Positions 44,815 to 53,992 of a DNA stretch of 64,000 nt are shown one piece after another. This stretch comes from Thermodesulfitimonas autotrophica. GTDB lineage: Bacteria > Bacillota > Desulfotomaculia > Desulfotomaculales > Ammonificaceae. How positions within the stretch are numbered: the first letter of the stretch is position 1; the number at the start of each line of letters is the position of its first letter. The notes below the pieces were generated by a model that was not told the origin of the DNA, searched no databases, and saw nothing but the letters and a program-made list of their open reading frames with translations. The stretch covers positions 1 to 64,000 of the forward strand of contig NZ_RKRE01000002.1 in assembly GCF_003815015.1 (NCBI RefSeq), in the 5' to 3' direction. Position numbers and translations under genes: made by a program.

Positions 44815-45759
44815 TTAATATTTCTGCGGCTGCATCATCTTGGCAATGTGCTCCTTGATGTACTGCAACGATTCCGGGTGGCGCACCACGGCAATGTGAC
44901 CGCCAGCGTGAATGAGGGAGACGGCCGTGGTTACCTCCCACAAAATGGCCCGCTTCTTATGCTCCCCCCACTCCGCCGTGTCGGGTGTCTTCGCCTCTTT
45001 GGTCTTCCAGACTTCCTGCCCAACTAACAGGATCACCGGCATGGAAAGCATCTTGTCCCCCATCAGCGCCCCAGTACGCACCCGCTCAATGATCGAGTAG
45101 GCATACTCGATTCCGTAACCAAGAGCACCGATCGAGGGGTCGATCACGATCCGGTTAGGCTCCAGGTTCATCTCGGTGATCAGGATGTTGAGCTGCTTTG
45201 CCAGGTTAATGTCAAGCGGGCTGGAGGCGATTACCGCATGTCCGTTGGCGATACAGCCCGCAACGATCGACTTATAGTTCTCCTGAGTCGCGCAGCCAAG
45301 GAGGCAATTCCTGCCAGACAGGGCACTAGCCACTTCTGGAAGAACCGCGGCATCTTTTTCCTCCACGCCGCAGCCAAGCACAATGAGCGGCACCTCAACC
45401 GCTTCGGCCACCGCAGCCGCCACCCGTGCTGCCTCTTCCGGTGAAGCATTTTCCCCGTCCGGGTGGGTGCGCGTCAACCGCAGCGCCACAAGATCAGCCC
45501 CGTAATCCTGGCACCTTTTCGCCCAGGCTACCGGGTCGCTCAGAACCCCTTCGTAAGCCCCGGTCAGAAACTCCGGCCATTCCTGGGGCGGTGCATCGAA
45601 AACCTCGAGTGCCACCACCGGAGGGTTCGGGATTTCCCCTTCGAAGTGGAGGAAGGGCAGTGTCGCGTCGCCCCCCACTTTGACCTGCCTCGGGCCGGTG
45701 CCGAGAACCGTCTCAAGACACCTGCTGGCCCACCGTTCTTTGGCGATTGCCACCGTCAT
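44815..45759 (-). CDS. acsD: Corrinoid iron-sulfur protein small subunit
   Basis: The beta subunit of CFeSP, a TIM barrel that with AcsC binds the corrinoid. It is about 314 residues: LPFLHFEGEIPNPPVVALEV near the N-terminus, GADLVALRLTRTHPDGEN, PLIVLGCGVEEKD, and NRIVIDPSIGALGYGIEYAY are typical. ATG 45759 is used because the extension upstream overlaps the cooC end and is not family-like. It lies 16 bases after the second cooC. Confidence 0.95.
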   Translation of the reverse strand: MTVAIAKERWASRCLETVLGTGPRQVKVGGDATLPFLHFEGEIPNPPVVALEVFDAPPQEWPEFLTGAYEGVLSDPVAWAKRCQDYGADLVALRLTRTHPDGENASPEEAARVAAAVAEAVEVPLIVLGCGVEEKDAAVLPEVASALSGRNCLLGCATQENYKSIVAGCIANGHAVIASSPLDINLAKQLNILITEMNLEPNRIVIDPSIGALGYGIEYAYSIIERVRTGALMGDKMLSMPVILLVGQEVWKTKEAKTPDTAEWGEHKKRAILWEVTTAVSLIHAGGHIAVVRHPESLQYIKEHIAKMMQPQKY

Positions 45760-45775
45760 CGTTACCCCAACCTTC

Positions 45776-46531
45776 CTACAAAATTTTTGTTTGCGATAGA
45801 ATCTCACCGACCGCTACCACCGCCGGCGAATCGTCCGGCAGGGAAACAAGTGGCCGGGAGTGAAGATCGTATTCGGTCACCGCCGGATCCGCAGGAATCA
45901 ACCCCGCATATTCAAGGCCGGTAGCTTCAATTTCCGGCCACAACACATTTATATCGGCGGGCTGTCCCCGGTTGATGACCAAGTATTTTTTCTTGACCCC
46001 CAGCTTCAAACTATCGGCCAACTCCCGGATGCGCCCGGCCGAACGGACCCCCCTAACCGTCGCATCGGAAAGGATAAAAAGAACATCCACGTTTTGGGTG
46101 GTCCGGCGGCTTAAGTGCTCAAGCCCCGCCTCGTTATCCATCACCACATAACGGTAGTTTGCCGCCAAATCTTTGAGGAAGCCGCGCAAGAGATTATTCA
46201 CGTAACAGTAACAGCCGGGTCCCTCCGGCCCCCCCATTACCAGTACATCTACGTCTTTCCCTTCGGCTAAGGACTGGTGAATCCGGTAAGCAACGTACCT
46301 GTCCTTGGTCATCCCCGCCGGGATGCTCTCGCGGTCCTCCGATACCGCCCGCATAATATCGGCAATTGAATCGGGCGCTTCAATTCCCAGTGCCTGCGAT
46401 AGATTCGCATTGGCGTCTGCATCCACGGCCAAAATGGGCCGCTTGCCCGCTTTGAGTAGGTGCTTGATCACCAGCGCCACGAAGGTGGTCTTCCCCGTGC
46501 CTCCCTTACCTGCTACCGCAATAAACATCAA
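45776..46531 (-). CDS. CooC/AcsF-type nickel-insertion ATPase (operon copy 2)
   Basis: A MinD-family ATPase of 251 residues that helps assemble the Ni-containing clusters of CODH or ACS. The deviant Walker A is GKGGTGKTT (about 8-16), and the Ni-binding CxC pair is in GCYCYVNN (about 112-114). VVMDNEAGLEHLSRRT is the switch II region. It overlaps acsV by 4 bases. Its position among the acsCD genes matches AcsF-like proteins of acetogens. Sequence alone does not say whether it serves the A- or C-cluster. Confidence 0.88.
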   Translation of the reverse strand: MMFIAVAGKGGTGKTTFVALVIKHLLKAGKRPILAVDADANANLSQALGIEAPDSIADIMRAVSEDRESIPAGMTKDRYVAYRIHQSLAEGKDVDVLVMGGPEGPGCYCYVNNLLRGFLKDLAANYRYVVMDNEAGLEHLSRRTTQNVDVLFILSDATVRGVRSAGRIRELADSLKLGVKKKYLVINRGQPADINVLWPEIEATGLEYAGLIPADPAVTEYDLHSRPLVSLPDDSPAVVAVGEILSQTKIL

Positions 46532-48435
46532 TCACGTTCCTTTCCTAGCGACGGAAAAAGGCTTAAATCGGTGTGCGGCAGGAAGAGCGCCGACATAAAC
46601 TCTTCCATGAAGCGATTGCCGACGCTGAGTTCCACGTAAGTGACCCGCCGGGCAATTGCCTTCATTTCTTCCCAAACCGCCTGCGAGAGAAGCGCCAGAC
46701 GCGCTCCCTTAAGGGAACTGTTGCCAATATAAGTATAACGCTCGAGTGGTAGATCGGGAAGCATCCCAATCGCGATTGCGTCCCGGATATTCAAGAATCT
46801 CCCGAATCCACCCGCGATAAAAACCTTTTCCACCGCCTCGAGCGGCAGCCCCACATTCGCCAAGAGAGTCCTGATCCCGGCAAAAACGGCCGCTTTTGCC
46901 CGCATCAGGTTCTGGATGTCGGCCTGCGTGACGAAAATTTCTCTACCGGTACCCGTCTCATTTTCCCACGCCAGCACAAACTCCAGACCTTCGCTGCCTT
47001 CCCGGACCCGCGGCGACTCCTGATCCGGCACAAACCGGCCGCCCCGGTCTATGACACCGGCCTGGTGGAGGGAAGCCAGCAGATCGATTAACCCGGAACC
47101 GCAGATACCGAGCGGTTTCTCTCCCCCAACGGTTCGGTAAATCACCTCAAAGCCACCCGGGAGAACCCGCACCGCTTCGATCGCGCCGGACACCGCCCGC
47201 ATCCCGCAGGTAATCCCGCTTCCTTCGAAAGCCGGTCCCGCCGAGCAGGCACAGGCCATAAGCCACTCCTGATTTCCTAGGACCATCTCCCCGTTGGTGC
47301 CAATATCAAGGAAGAGGCTGAGCGGTTCCGCCGCCGCGATACCGGAAACCTTGATCCCCGCCGTTATATCGCCGCCGACATAGCTCGCAACTCCCGGAAG
47401 GCAGTAAACCCACGCCTCCGGGTGCGCAGCAAGACCCAGTTCGGCAGCTCTGACCGGGGGCGGCATGTTGACCGCCGGGATGTAAGGTTCGAGGCGGATG
47501 TAGGTCGGATCTATCCCGAGGAAAAGGTGCACCATCGTCGTGTTCCCGGCACAAACCACCGCCCGGACATCCTCCGGGTTCAAACCGCGAAGACGCAGCA
47601 ATTCGCCAACCAGCCCGTTTACCGTCTCCGTTACCGCCTCCCGGAGCGCCGCCTGGCCGCCGGCAGTTTCGGTGGCGTAGATGATCCGCGAAATCACGTC
47701 GTCCCCAAAAGCCGCCTGGCGGTTATATGTTCCCGCCGTTGCGACCACGTTTCCGGTGGCAAGGTCTACCAGCTCTGCCGCCACCGTAGTCGTCCCGATG
47801 TCTACGGCAAGACCAAAGGGCCCCTTCAGGTCGCCACTGGCAGGGATAACCCCCTGAATCTCCGTTGCGCCCTCGACCGCCGCCAACTCAACGGCCACCT
47901 GCCAGTTCGCCTCCCGTAGCACCCGCGGGAGGCTGCGCAGCAGCGCGTAACCCGCCCAAAACGGCGCCCTTTCCCCGTGTTGCTGGAGGGTCCAGGTCAG
48001 CCGTCCGTAATCGTCCGTGTTGTCGCTCAGCGTCGGCGGCGCCAGCGTGACGAGACGGCGCCCGAAAAGCGGCCGCAGGGAGGTCTCTGCCGTTTCAATA
48101 GCCGTCAGAACCCCTGACTCGCGCTCCTCAAGGAGCACGCGGTGCTCCGTAAGCCTTGATTCCTCGGGAACGTAAACGGTAACCTCATCCTCCGGGACCG
48201 CGAGGCAGGCGAGAACCCAGCCCGCCGCCGCCTCCTCCGGAGTAATCCTGCCCTGGCCGGAAAGGCTTACCCTACCACTTTTAACCTGGACACGGCAGCG
48301 GCCGCAGACCCCTTTGGCGCCACACGCGCCGCGTAGCGTGATCCCCGCCTTGGTTGCTGCCTGGAGAAGCGTCTGGCCTGGCTCTACCGTAACCGAAAGC
48401 TTATCCGGGAGAAAGAGAACCGTCTTTCCCGGCAT
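46528..48435 (-). CDS. acsV: AcsV: reductive activator of corrinoid protein (ASKHA ATPase with 2Fe-2S domain)
   Basis: Reduces inactive Co(II) corrinoid to Co(I) at the expense of ATP. The 635-residue protein has an N-terminal plant-type [2Fe-2S] ferredoxin domain (CGAKGVCGRCRVQVKSG, about 36-52), a linker and middle domain, and a C-terminal DUF4445/ASKHA ATPase (about 205-620) with the phosphate-1 motif VDIGTTTVAAELVDL, FLDIGTNGEMV and VFIAGGFGRFLN. It fits the RACo family. It lies 10 bases after acsC. Confidence 0.92.
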   Translation of the reverse strand: MPGKTVLFLPDKLSVTVEPGQTLLQAATKAGITLRGACGAKGVCGRCRVQVKSGRVSLSGQGRITPEEAAAGWVLACLAVPEDEVTVYVPEESRLTEHRVLLEERESGVLTAIETAETSLRPLFGRRLVTLAPPTLSDNTDDYGRLTWTLQQHGERAPFWAGYALLRSLPRVLREANWQVAVELAAVEGATEIQGVIPASGDLKGPFGLAVDIGTTTVAAELVDLATGNVVATAGTYNRQAAFGDDVISRIIYATETAGGQAALREAVTETVNGLVGELLRLRGLNPEDVRAVVCAGNTTMVHLFLGIDPTYIRLEPYIPAVNMPPPVRAAELGLAAHPEAWVYCLPGVASYVGGDITAGIKVSGIAAAEPLSLFLDIGTNGEMVLGNQEWLMACACSAGPAFEGSGITCGMRAVSGAIEAVRVLPGGFEVIYRTVGGEKPLGICGSGLIDLLASLHQAGVIDRGGRFVPDQESPRVREGSEGLEFVLAWENETGTGREIFVTQADIQNLMRAKAAVFAGIRTLLANVGLPLEAVEKVFIAGGFGRFLNIRDAIAIGMLPDLPLERYTYIGNSSLKGARLALLSQAVWEEMKAIARRVTYVELSVGNRFMEEFMSALFLPHTDLSLFPSLGKERD

Positions 48436-48445
48436 GACGGCCCCC

Positions 48446-49780
48446 TTAAGCCCAGAACTGTTTTAAAAACGCTGGAATGCCGGCCGACTCGCGGGGACCC
48501 ACCAGAACCTCCCATCCCGAGAGCTCCTGGAGCTTGCCGCTCAAAACCGCCACGCCGCCGGGGATGATAACCTTCCGGTGCCCCACCCGGTCGGCAATCC
48601 CGCTCTCATTCAGTGCCGCCGCGATCTTCTCCGGAGTAAATTTCCCCGCCGCCCAGGCGGTCAAGACCGAAGTTCCGTCCGTATCGACGGTGAGGATGTA
48701 TCCTGGCACCCGGGAGGCCTCCACGTCGCCCGCTACGCAGAAATAGGTAAGTGAGAAGTTGGTAGTGACGAAGACGGGAGACTGCGGCGTGACGGCACCG
48801 ATTTCGTAAATCTTCGGCTCCACCGCGATCGGCTTCTGCGGATCGGTATAGATATTTAGGCGCAGCGTAATAAGCGGTAGGATTTCCGCCGGGTCAACGG
48901 TATCAAGCACAATAATCCCCGCGTACTTAGCCAGTGGCACCGCCGCCTCCAAAACCCGCCGGACCGGGTCCGGATCAATAGCAAAGACAATGCTCGGGTA
49001 ACCAAAAGGCCGGAAGCGTTTGAGGGCCTGCCGCCGGAGCTGCGTCTGGTCGGCAAGAACCTGGTTCACCTCACGGGCGCCCGTATCAAGCACGAGCTCT
49101 TTCGCGCCCATGGCCACAACCTTGTTTACTAGGTCGGCCAGGTCTGATAGGTTCTCTCCCCTTACCGCCAAGGGCACACCATGCTGCTTGGCAAGGGCGG
49201 CCATTTTCTCGTAGTTCGCCGCCGTGGCCGCATAAACGAGCGGCCGTTGCGCCGCCACCTCACCGAGCGCCGCCGCAACCGCATCGGGGTTCTCGCTGCC
49301 CAGGATTATCCCGAGGTTTGTCTTCTCCTTCACGGCCTTTACAGCCGCCGCAAAGGTTGCCGGCTCTCCCGATCTATTTTCGACAAAAACTAAGTCCACG
49401 CAGTGCATCTGGCCCACCCGGTCAAAGCAGAGGCGGTTAATCGCTTCCACCCGGGAAGCAAGCTCCTCCGGCGGCAGGTTATCCGCTACCGTGATGGCAA
49501 TACCCGCAGGGTGCTCGAAGCGCTTGTCGTGCCGGAAAAGCACCGTCTCGTTACCGATCGCAAGTACCCGCTCCCCACTACCAATCTTAACGAGCGCGAT
49601 CGGTGGCGCGGAAGCCGCGCCCAGAGCCTCCTTCGCCTGCTCGCTCACATGAGGGCATTTCTCCAGCGAGGTTTTGCCCGCCGCAAGCTGCATAGCAAAA
49701 GCGAGACAGGTCGGCTGGCCGCACTCCTTGCAGTTGGTTTTAGGCAGAAGCTTGTAAATTTCTAATCCGGTAAGCGCCAT
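48446..49780 (-). CDS. acsC: Corrinoid iron-sulfur protein large subunit
   Basis: The CFeSP alpha subunit carrying the methyl group to ACS. It has 444 residues. An N-terminal [4Fe-4S] domain with CKECGQPTCLAFAMQLAAG...CPH (about 17-42) is followed by a TIM barrel (about 60-320) and a C-terminal Rossmann corrinoid-binding domain (about 325-444; VDTDGTSVLTAWAAG, KVIIPGGVAVLSGKLQE). It follows acsB after a 65-bp AT-rich gap, the widest gap in the operon core. Confidence 0.96.
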   Translation of the reverse strand: MALTGLEIYKLLPKTNCKECGQPTCLAFAMQLAAGKTSLEKCPHVSEQAKEALGAASAPPIALVKIGSGERVLAIGNETVLFRHDKRFEHPAGIAITVADNLPPEELASRVEAINRLCFDRVGQMHCVDLVFVENRSGEPATFAAAVKAVKEKTNLGIILGSENPDAVAAALGEVAAQRPLVYAATAANYEKMAALAKQHGVPLAVRGENLSDLADLVNKVVAMGAKELVLDTGAREVNQVLADQTQLRRQALKRFRPFGYPSIVFAIDPDPVRRVLEAAVPLAKYAGIIVLDTVDPAEILPLITLRLNIYTDPQKPIAVEPKIYEIGAVTPQSPVFVTTNFSLTYFCVAGDVEASRVPGYILTVDTDGTSVLTAWAAGKFTPEKIAAALNESGIADRVGHRKVIIPGGVAVLSGKLQELSGWEVLVGPRESAGIPAFLKQFWA

Positions 49781-49845
49781 ATCCCTACCTCTCTTCTTTA
49801 ATTTTTTCTTTATTAAAAAGAATTCAAAACCCCAAAAATTGCGCC

Positions 49846-52050
49846 CTACAGCAACGGATCCATCGTCAGCGCCGGGTGCCCCTTTTCTTCAAGGAAGGGG
49901 AGAATTTCCTCCGCCGTGACGCCAACCGTTTCGTCGGCAATCTTATCGAGAAAGTCGCGGCCGAGTCCTAATTCTTCCGCCCGTTCCTCCAGCACGTGAC
50001 GCATCTGCTCTTTAAAGTCCTTCGGCATCCAGACAATGCGTGCCAAGCCCCCATCGGCAATAATAAACTTTTTCGAAGCCAGGTAGGCCTTGCCAATGCC
50101 CATGAACCCCGGCGTCTGCACCCCGCCGCCGATCATGCCGGCCAGCGTGGAGAAGGTCATGCCGCAAGGCGTCATCCCCGCGTGCTCCCGGTTGACAATC
50201 ATGAAGCCGTTGCACTCGGGAAGCATCACGATGATGGCCTCGAAGCAGCCGCAGGAAGTGAGCGGGTACTCCATAATCGTGTAGAAGTTGACCCGCTCGA
50301 TGGTGCCGCGCGAATTCTGGAAAATAAAATCGTTACAAGACTGCCACTGCCCCTTTACCGGGTCAATTACGTCCTTTTTAGGCACGGGCTGGTTACACCC
50401 GTGGGGGTTGATCTCGTAAGACGCCTTGGCGTCGAGCCAGCTTACCGAACCGCAGAGCCCCACCCGCTCCGGCAGGACTACACATACATGCGTGGGCGCA
50501 AATGACTGGCAGAGAGTGCAGGAGTAAAAGGTATCGACCGTATCGTCGCTGAGCGCCTTCAACCGCTCGTCCCGGTGGGCGTAAATCCGCCGTGCTTCTT
50601 CCCGCATCTCGAGCACCTTGGCCTCATCAGTGTAGATGGTTACCTGCACCCGGTCGAGGATGCTGGCGAACTCCGACTTCATTTTCGCGTAAAGAATATC
50701 CCCAAAGTGGCGCAGCCGGAAGCCCTGTTTGAAGGCCGCTTTGGAGATACGGAGCCAGTTAATGTCGCGCTGGCCCATGTGCCAAACACCCTGGGCATAA
50801 TTAATAAAGTAATGGATCCGCCGTTCCAGTACCGGTTCGAAATCCTCCTGCATCTTCCGGCCGTAAACGTCAACGACAATCCCGAGCGGCAGCCGGCCGC
50901 CCTCGGGCACCGTATCCACATCTGGCCCGATAACCTCAATCTTTCCGTCCTCCACTTCTGCCGCATCCCGCATCCGCACCAGCTCGAAGGCCGGTGTTCG
51001 CTGGCCACCGAATTCCACGTGCATGTCGCCTTTGCGGACGGATTCACCCTCGAAAGCCGGACCGTAAGCAACAGGAACCGGAACCTTCGTTACAGTGATC
51101 TTCAAGCCCCGGACCTCGATCGCCCGGCTAACTATCTTATCGTGCGGCACGTTGGAAACCACGTGCTCGTAAGTGCAAATACCCGTAGGTAATATCTGCG
51201 GGATATCGGTATCGGCGATCGTCGGGAAACCGAAGTTGATCGCTCCCGCCGCCTGGGCGTATTTCTCGTCGTCGACGTAACCGAGCGCGATAACGAAAGC
51301 GAAGATCCGGTTCTTGTTGTAAAGCAAGACGCGGCGGAAATCGCCGGGCTTCACCCCACCGAAAGACATGGCCGCCCGGGCGGCAAAGCCGAGCGAAAAA
51401 ACGGTCGCGGTAATATCCTTGCCGAAGGGGACAAGCCGGGTTTCCCAACCAAGCTCCACACCTTCTTCCGCAAGTTGCTCCGCGAAGCTCCGCCCGTCGG
51501 TCTCCGCCGACATGAAGACGTAAAGGTTCTTCTCCTGGAGTTCGCGGGCAATTTTTACCGCAATCTCGTTTGTCGGCGCGGCGCCGACGACAGCGGCAAA
51601 ACCTGGTGCCGTGCCGTCAACGAACTCGATACCCCGTTTCCGAAGGATCACATCGTCCGCCGCCCCCAGCCAGAGGTTGTCGTCCGTGGGTTTGGAAGTC
51701 ATCGTGTAAGGGGGCGTACCAAGGTACTTGATCGCCTCGATAATCTCATCGGCGAACAGGGTCGCCATGCCCGCATCCAGCGCCGGACCTAAGTAAGGCA
51801 ACCAGACCTTCTCCGACGGCACGGGCGGGAGAAGCGCTTTAGCCCGCTCGAGAACCGGCACGAGATCACCCACTTTTTCTACCACCATCCCGGTCATCCC
51901 GTAGATCACCGGCAGGTAATACCCGGTATTCGGAAAAGCTACCGGCGCATCCGGCCCGTAAGTCTCCAGCGCCTGGCGCAACGACTCCTCAGCCCGGCCA
52001 ACTATCTTGTGGGCACCTCTAATTGCCGCAGTCGCAATGATCTTAGACAA
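49846..52050 (-). CDS. acsB: Acetyl-CoA synthase (CODH/ACS subunit alpha)
   Basis: Joins CO, a methyl group and CoA at the Ni-Ni-[4Fe-4S] A-cluster. The product has 734 residues. A-cluster ligands are visible: CTLCQSF (about 510-513), GLCGSV (about 530), the distal-Ni CGC in TSCGCFEAI (about 597-599), plus HAGMTPCGMTF. The N-terminal domain that contacts CODH is present (NTGYYLPVIYGMTG), as in the long bacterial form rather than the archaeal CdhC. TTG start with GAGGAGG upstream, overlapping acsA by 8 bases. Confidence 0.97.
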   Translation of the reverse strand: MSKIIATAAIRGAHKIVGRAEESLRQALETYGPDAPVAFPNTGYYLPVIYGMTGMVVEKVGDLVPVLERAKALLPPVPSEKVWLPYLGPALDAGMATLFADEIIEAIKYLGTPPYTMTSKPTDDNLWLGAADDVILRKRGIEFVDGTAPGFAAVVGAAPTNEIAVKIARELQEKNLYVFMSAETDGRSFAEQLAEEGVELGWETRLVPFGKDITATVFSLGFAARAAMSFGGVKPGDFRRVLLYNKNRIFAFVIALGYVDDEKYAQAAGAINFGFPTIADTDIPQILPTGICTYEHVVSNVPHDKIVSRAIEVRGLKITVTKVPVPVAYGPAFEGESVRKGDMHVEFGGQRTPAFELVRMRDAAEVEDGKIEVIGPDVDTVPEGGRLPLGIVVDVYGRKMQEDFEPVLERRIHYFINYAQGVWHMGQRDINWLRISKAAFKQGFRLRHFGDILYAKMKSEFASILDRVQVTIYTDEAKVLEMREEARRIYAHRDERLKALSDDTVDTFYSCTLCQSFAPTHVCVVLPERVGLCGSVSWLDAKASYEINPHGCNQPVPKKDVIDPVKGQWQSCNDFIFQNSRGTIERVNFYTIMEYPLTSCGCFEAIIVMLPECNGFMIVNREHAGMTPCGMTFSTLAGMIGGGVQTPGFMGIGKAYLASKKFIIADGGLARIVWMPKDFKEQMRHVLEERAEELGLGRDFLDKIADETVGVTAEEILPFLEEKGHPALTMDPLL

Positions 52051-53992
52051 CTTCGAGCTTCCTCCTCATCTCCATATCGTAGAGCACCCGCTCCCTCGCG
52101 ACGTCGATACCGAGGGCCTTCCGCTTTTCATCTAGAATAGTAATGATCTGCCGCGCCATCGCCATCGGATCGGGTTCGAAAAACCAGGTAGCGCCGACAT
52201 GCTCTTTGATCCCACCAAAAAGGTAGTCAGAAAACTTTTCGCTCCCCGTCGATGGGAAGGCTACCCCGAAGCCAACCGTCACCCCGCTCGTGACGAAGTA
52301 CTGGCCGATACAGATCGCCTTTTCGCTCATCCATTCGGGGGCACAACCACAGACCGGAACCTCAGAGAGATCCTCACCTAAACCGCCTTCCTTCACAATC
52401 GCCGTGCCCGCCACCAGGAGCCGGCTATTATCAACACACGAACCGCAGTGGAGCACCGGCGGCATCCCCACCGCTTCGCAAACCTCTCGCAAGCCGGAGC
52501 CCGCAAGTTCCGCCGCTTCCGGGATCAAGAGCCCCTCCTTCGCGCAGTTGATCGCCGCGCATCCGGTAACCAGAACGAGGACGTTATTGGCGATCAATTC
52601 CCGAACAATGGTTGTATGAAGGTCACCAAAACGCACCCGCGGGTTGGAACAGCCAACAACTGCGGCCACACCGCGAATGCGACCGTTAATGATATTGTCG
52701 TTAAGTGGCCGGTACGAAGCGCGGAAGCGCCCGCCAAGCATATAATTGATCGTCTCGTGGCTGAAACCGGCGACGAGATCTACCTCTTCGGTAGGAATTT
52801 CCACCGCCCGGCGCTTGGGGAAGTTGGCGATAGCCCGCCGGATTATTTCCCGCGCTACTTCAAAGCCGTTTTCGTGGTTAAATTCAAGGTGAATCGCCCC
52901 CGGAATCTGTGCCCGGGAAGAGGTGGTAAAGAGCTCCGTATGGTAGCAACGGGCTACCGTACCGAGCCCCTGCATCACACACTGAACGTCGACCACCATC
53001 GCGTCAACCGCCCCGGTGGCGATCGCCAGCTCCTGCTGCAGCACGCTCCCGGCCACCGGAACCCCTTTGCGCATCAAAATCTCGTTTGCGGTGCAACAAA
53101 TGCCCGCGATATTGATGCCGTTGGCACCAACCCCGCGTGCCGCAAGCAACAACTCTTCATCTTTGGCCGCCGCCACCATGAGCTCGGGTAACAGCGGCTC
53201 ATGACCGTGGACGATAATATTCACCTGGTCGGCTTTCAGCACCCCCAGGTTCACCTTGGCCCGGATCGGCACCGGCGTCCCGAAAAGGATATCCTGCAAC
53301 TCCGTAGCGATCATGGAACCGCCCCAGCCGTCAGCCAGTGAAGTCCGCATCCCGTGCAGCATCAGGTGCACGTATTCCTGATCCACCCCGACCGAAGTCC
53401 GGTGCATCATCTCCACGATTTCGCGGTCGATGCCCCGGGGTACAACACCCAGGCGCTGCCACACCTCCTGACGCTTTGCCGGCGCCCGGCGAATAAAGTG
53501 TAGTTCCCCTTCCTGCTGGCCAAACTCTGCCAGCAGCTTCAAACCAACCTCCTCGGCAAGCCGGTTCTTGTTTTTACCTGCCGCCTCAATCCCCAATTCT
53601 GCCGCGACGGCCCGTAACTTTTCCTCGTCCCGGATCTCAAAACCAGGCGCCTCCCCACGGGCCGCCGCCAGGAACGTCAGGGCCACCTCCCGCGCGTGGT
53701 CGCTGTGCGCGGCCGCCCCTGCAGCGATCATCCGCCCGAAATTCCGCGCCGAAATTGTCTCCGCAGTGGCACCGCAGACGCCGGTAGCCGCACCCGGAGC
53801 ATTATCACTCACCCGGCAAGGCCCCATATAACAGATGCGGCAGCAGGTGCCGCCAACCCCGTAAGGACACGGCTTTTTCTTAAGCGCGCGGTGAAACGCC
53901 GTTTCCACCCCTTCCCGGGTGGTCTTGGCGAGCATTTGCTGGCTGGCAGAGCAATTAGTAAGTGCTTTCTCGTTCACGGCCTTAAGCTTCAT
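52043..53992 (-). CDS. acsA: Carbon monoxide dehydrogenase catalytic subunit
   Basis: The CODH beta subunit, 649 residues, interconverting CO2 and CO at the Ni-Fe-S C-cluster. The B/D-cluster ligands lie in CPYGVGGTCCRICYMGPC (about 42-59). The C-cluster region includes HGHEPLLPEL (His ligand, about 258), ICCTANE, CNSR-like CVDNSRLLV and the late SEKAICIGQYFVTSG. It overlaps the NuoG-like gene by 4 bases upstream and acsB by 8 bases downstream, so the electron module and CODH are translationally coupled. Confidence 0.97.
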   Translation of the reverse strand: MKLKAVNEKALTNCSASQQMLAKTTREGVETAFHRALKKKPCPYGVGGTCCRICYMGPCRVSDNAPGAATGVCGATAETISARNFGRMIAAGAAAHSDHAREVALTFLAAARGEAPGFEIRDEEKLRAVAAELGIEAAGKNKNRLAEEVGLKLLAEFGQQEGELHFIRRAPAKRQEVWQRLGVVPRGIDREIVEMMHRTSVGVDQEYVHLMLHGMRTSLADGWGGSMIATELQDILFGTPVPIRAKVNLGVLKADQVNIIVHGHEPLLPELMVAAAKDEELLLAARGVGANGINIAGICCTANEILMRKGVPVAGSVLQQELAIATGAVDAMVVDVQCVMQGLGTVARCYHTELFTTSSRAQIPGAIHLEFNHENGFEVAREIIRRAIANFPKRRAVEIPTEEVDLVAGFSHETINYMLGGRFRASYRPLNDNIINGRIRGVAAVVGCSNPRVRFGDLHTTIVRELIANNVLVLVTGCAAINCAKEGLLIPEAAELAGSGLREVCEAVGMPPVLHCGSCVDNSRLLVAGTAIVKEGGLGEDLSEVPVCGCAPEWMSEKAICIGQYFVTSGVTVGFGVAFPSTGSEKFSDYLFGGIKEHVGATWFFEPDPMAMARQIITILDEKRKALGIDVARERVLYDMEMRRKLEVV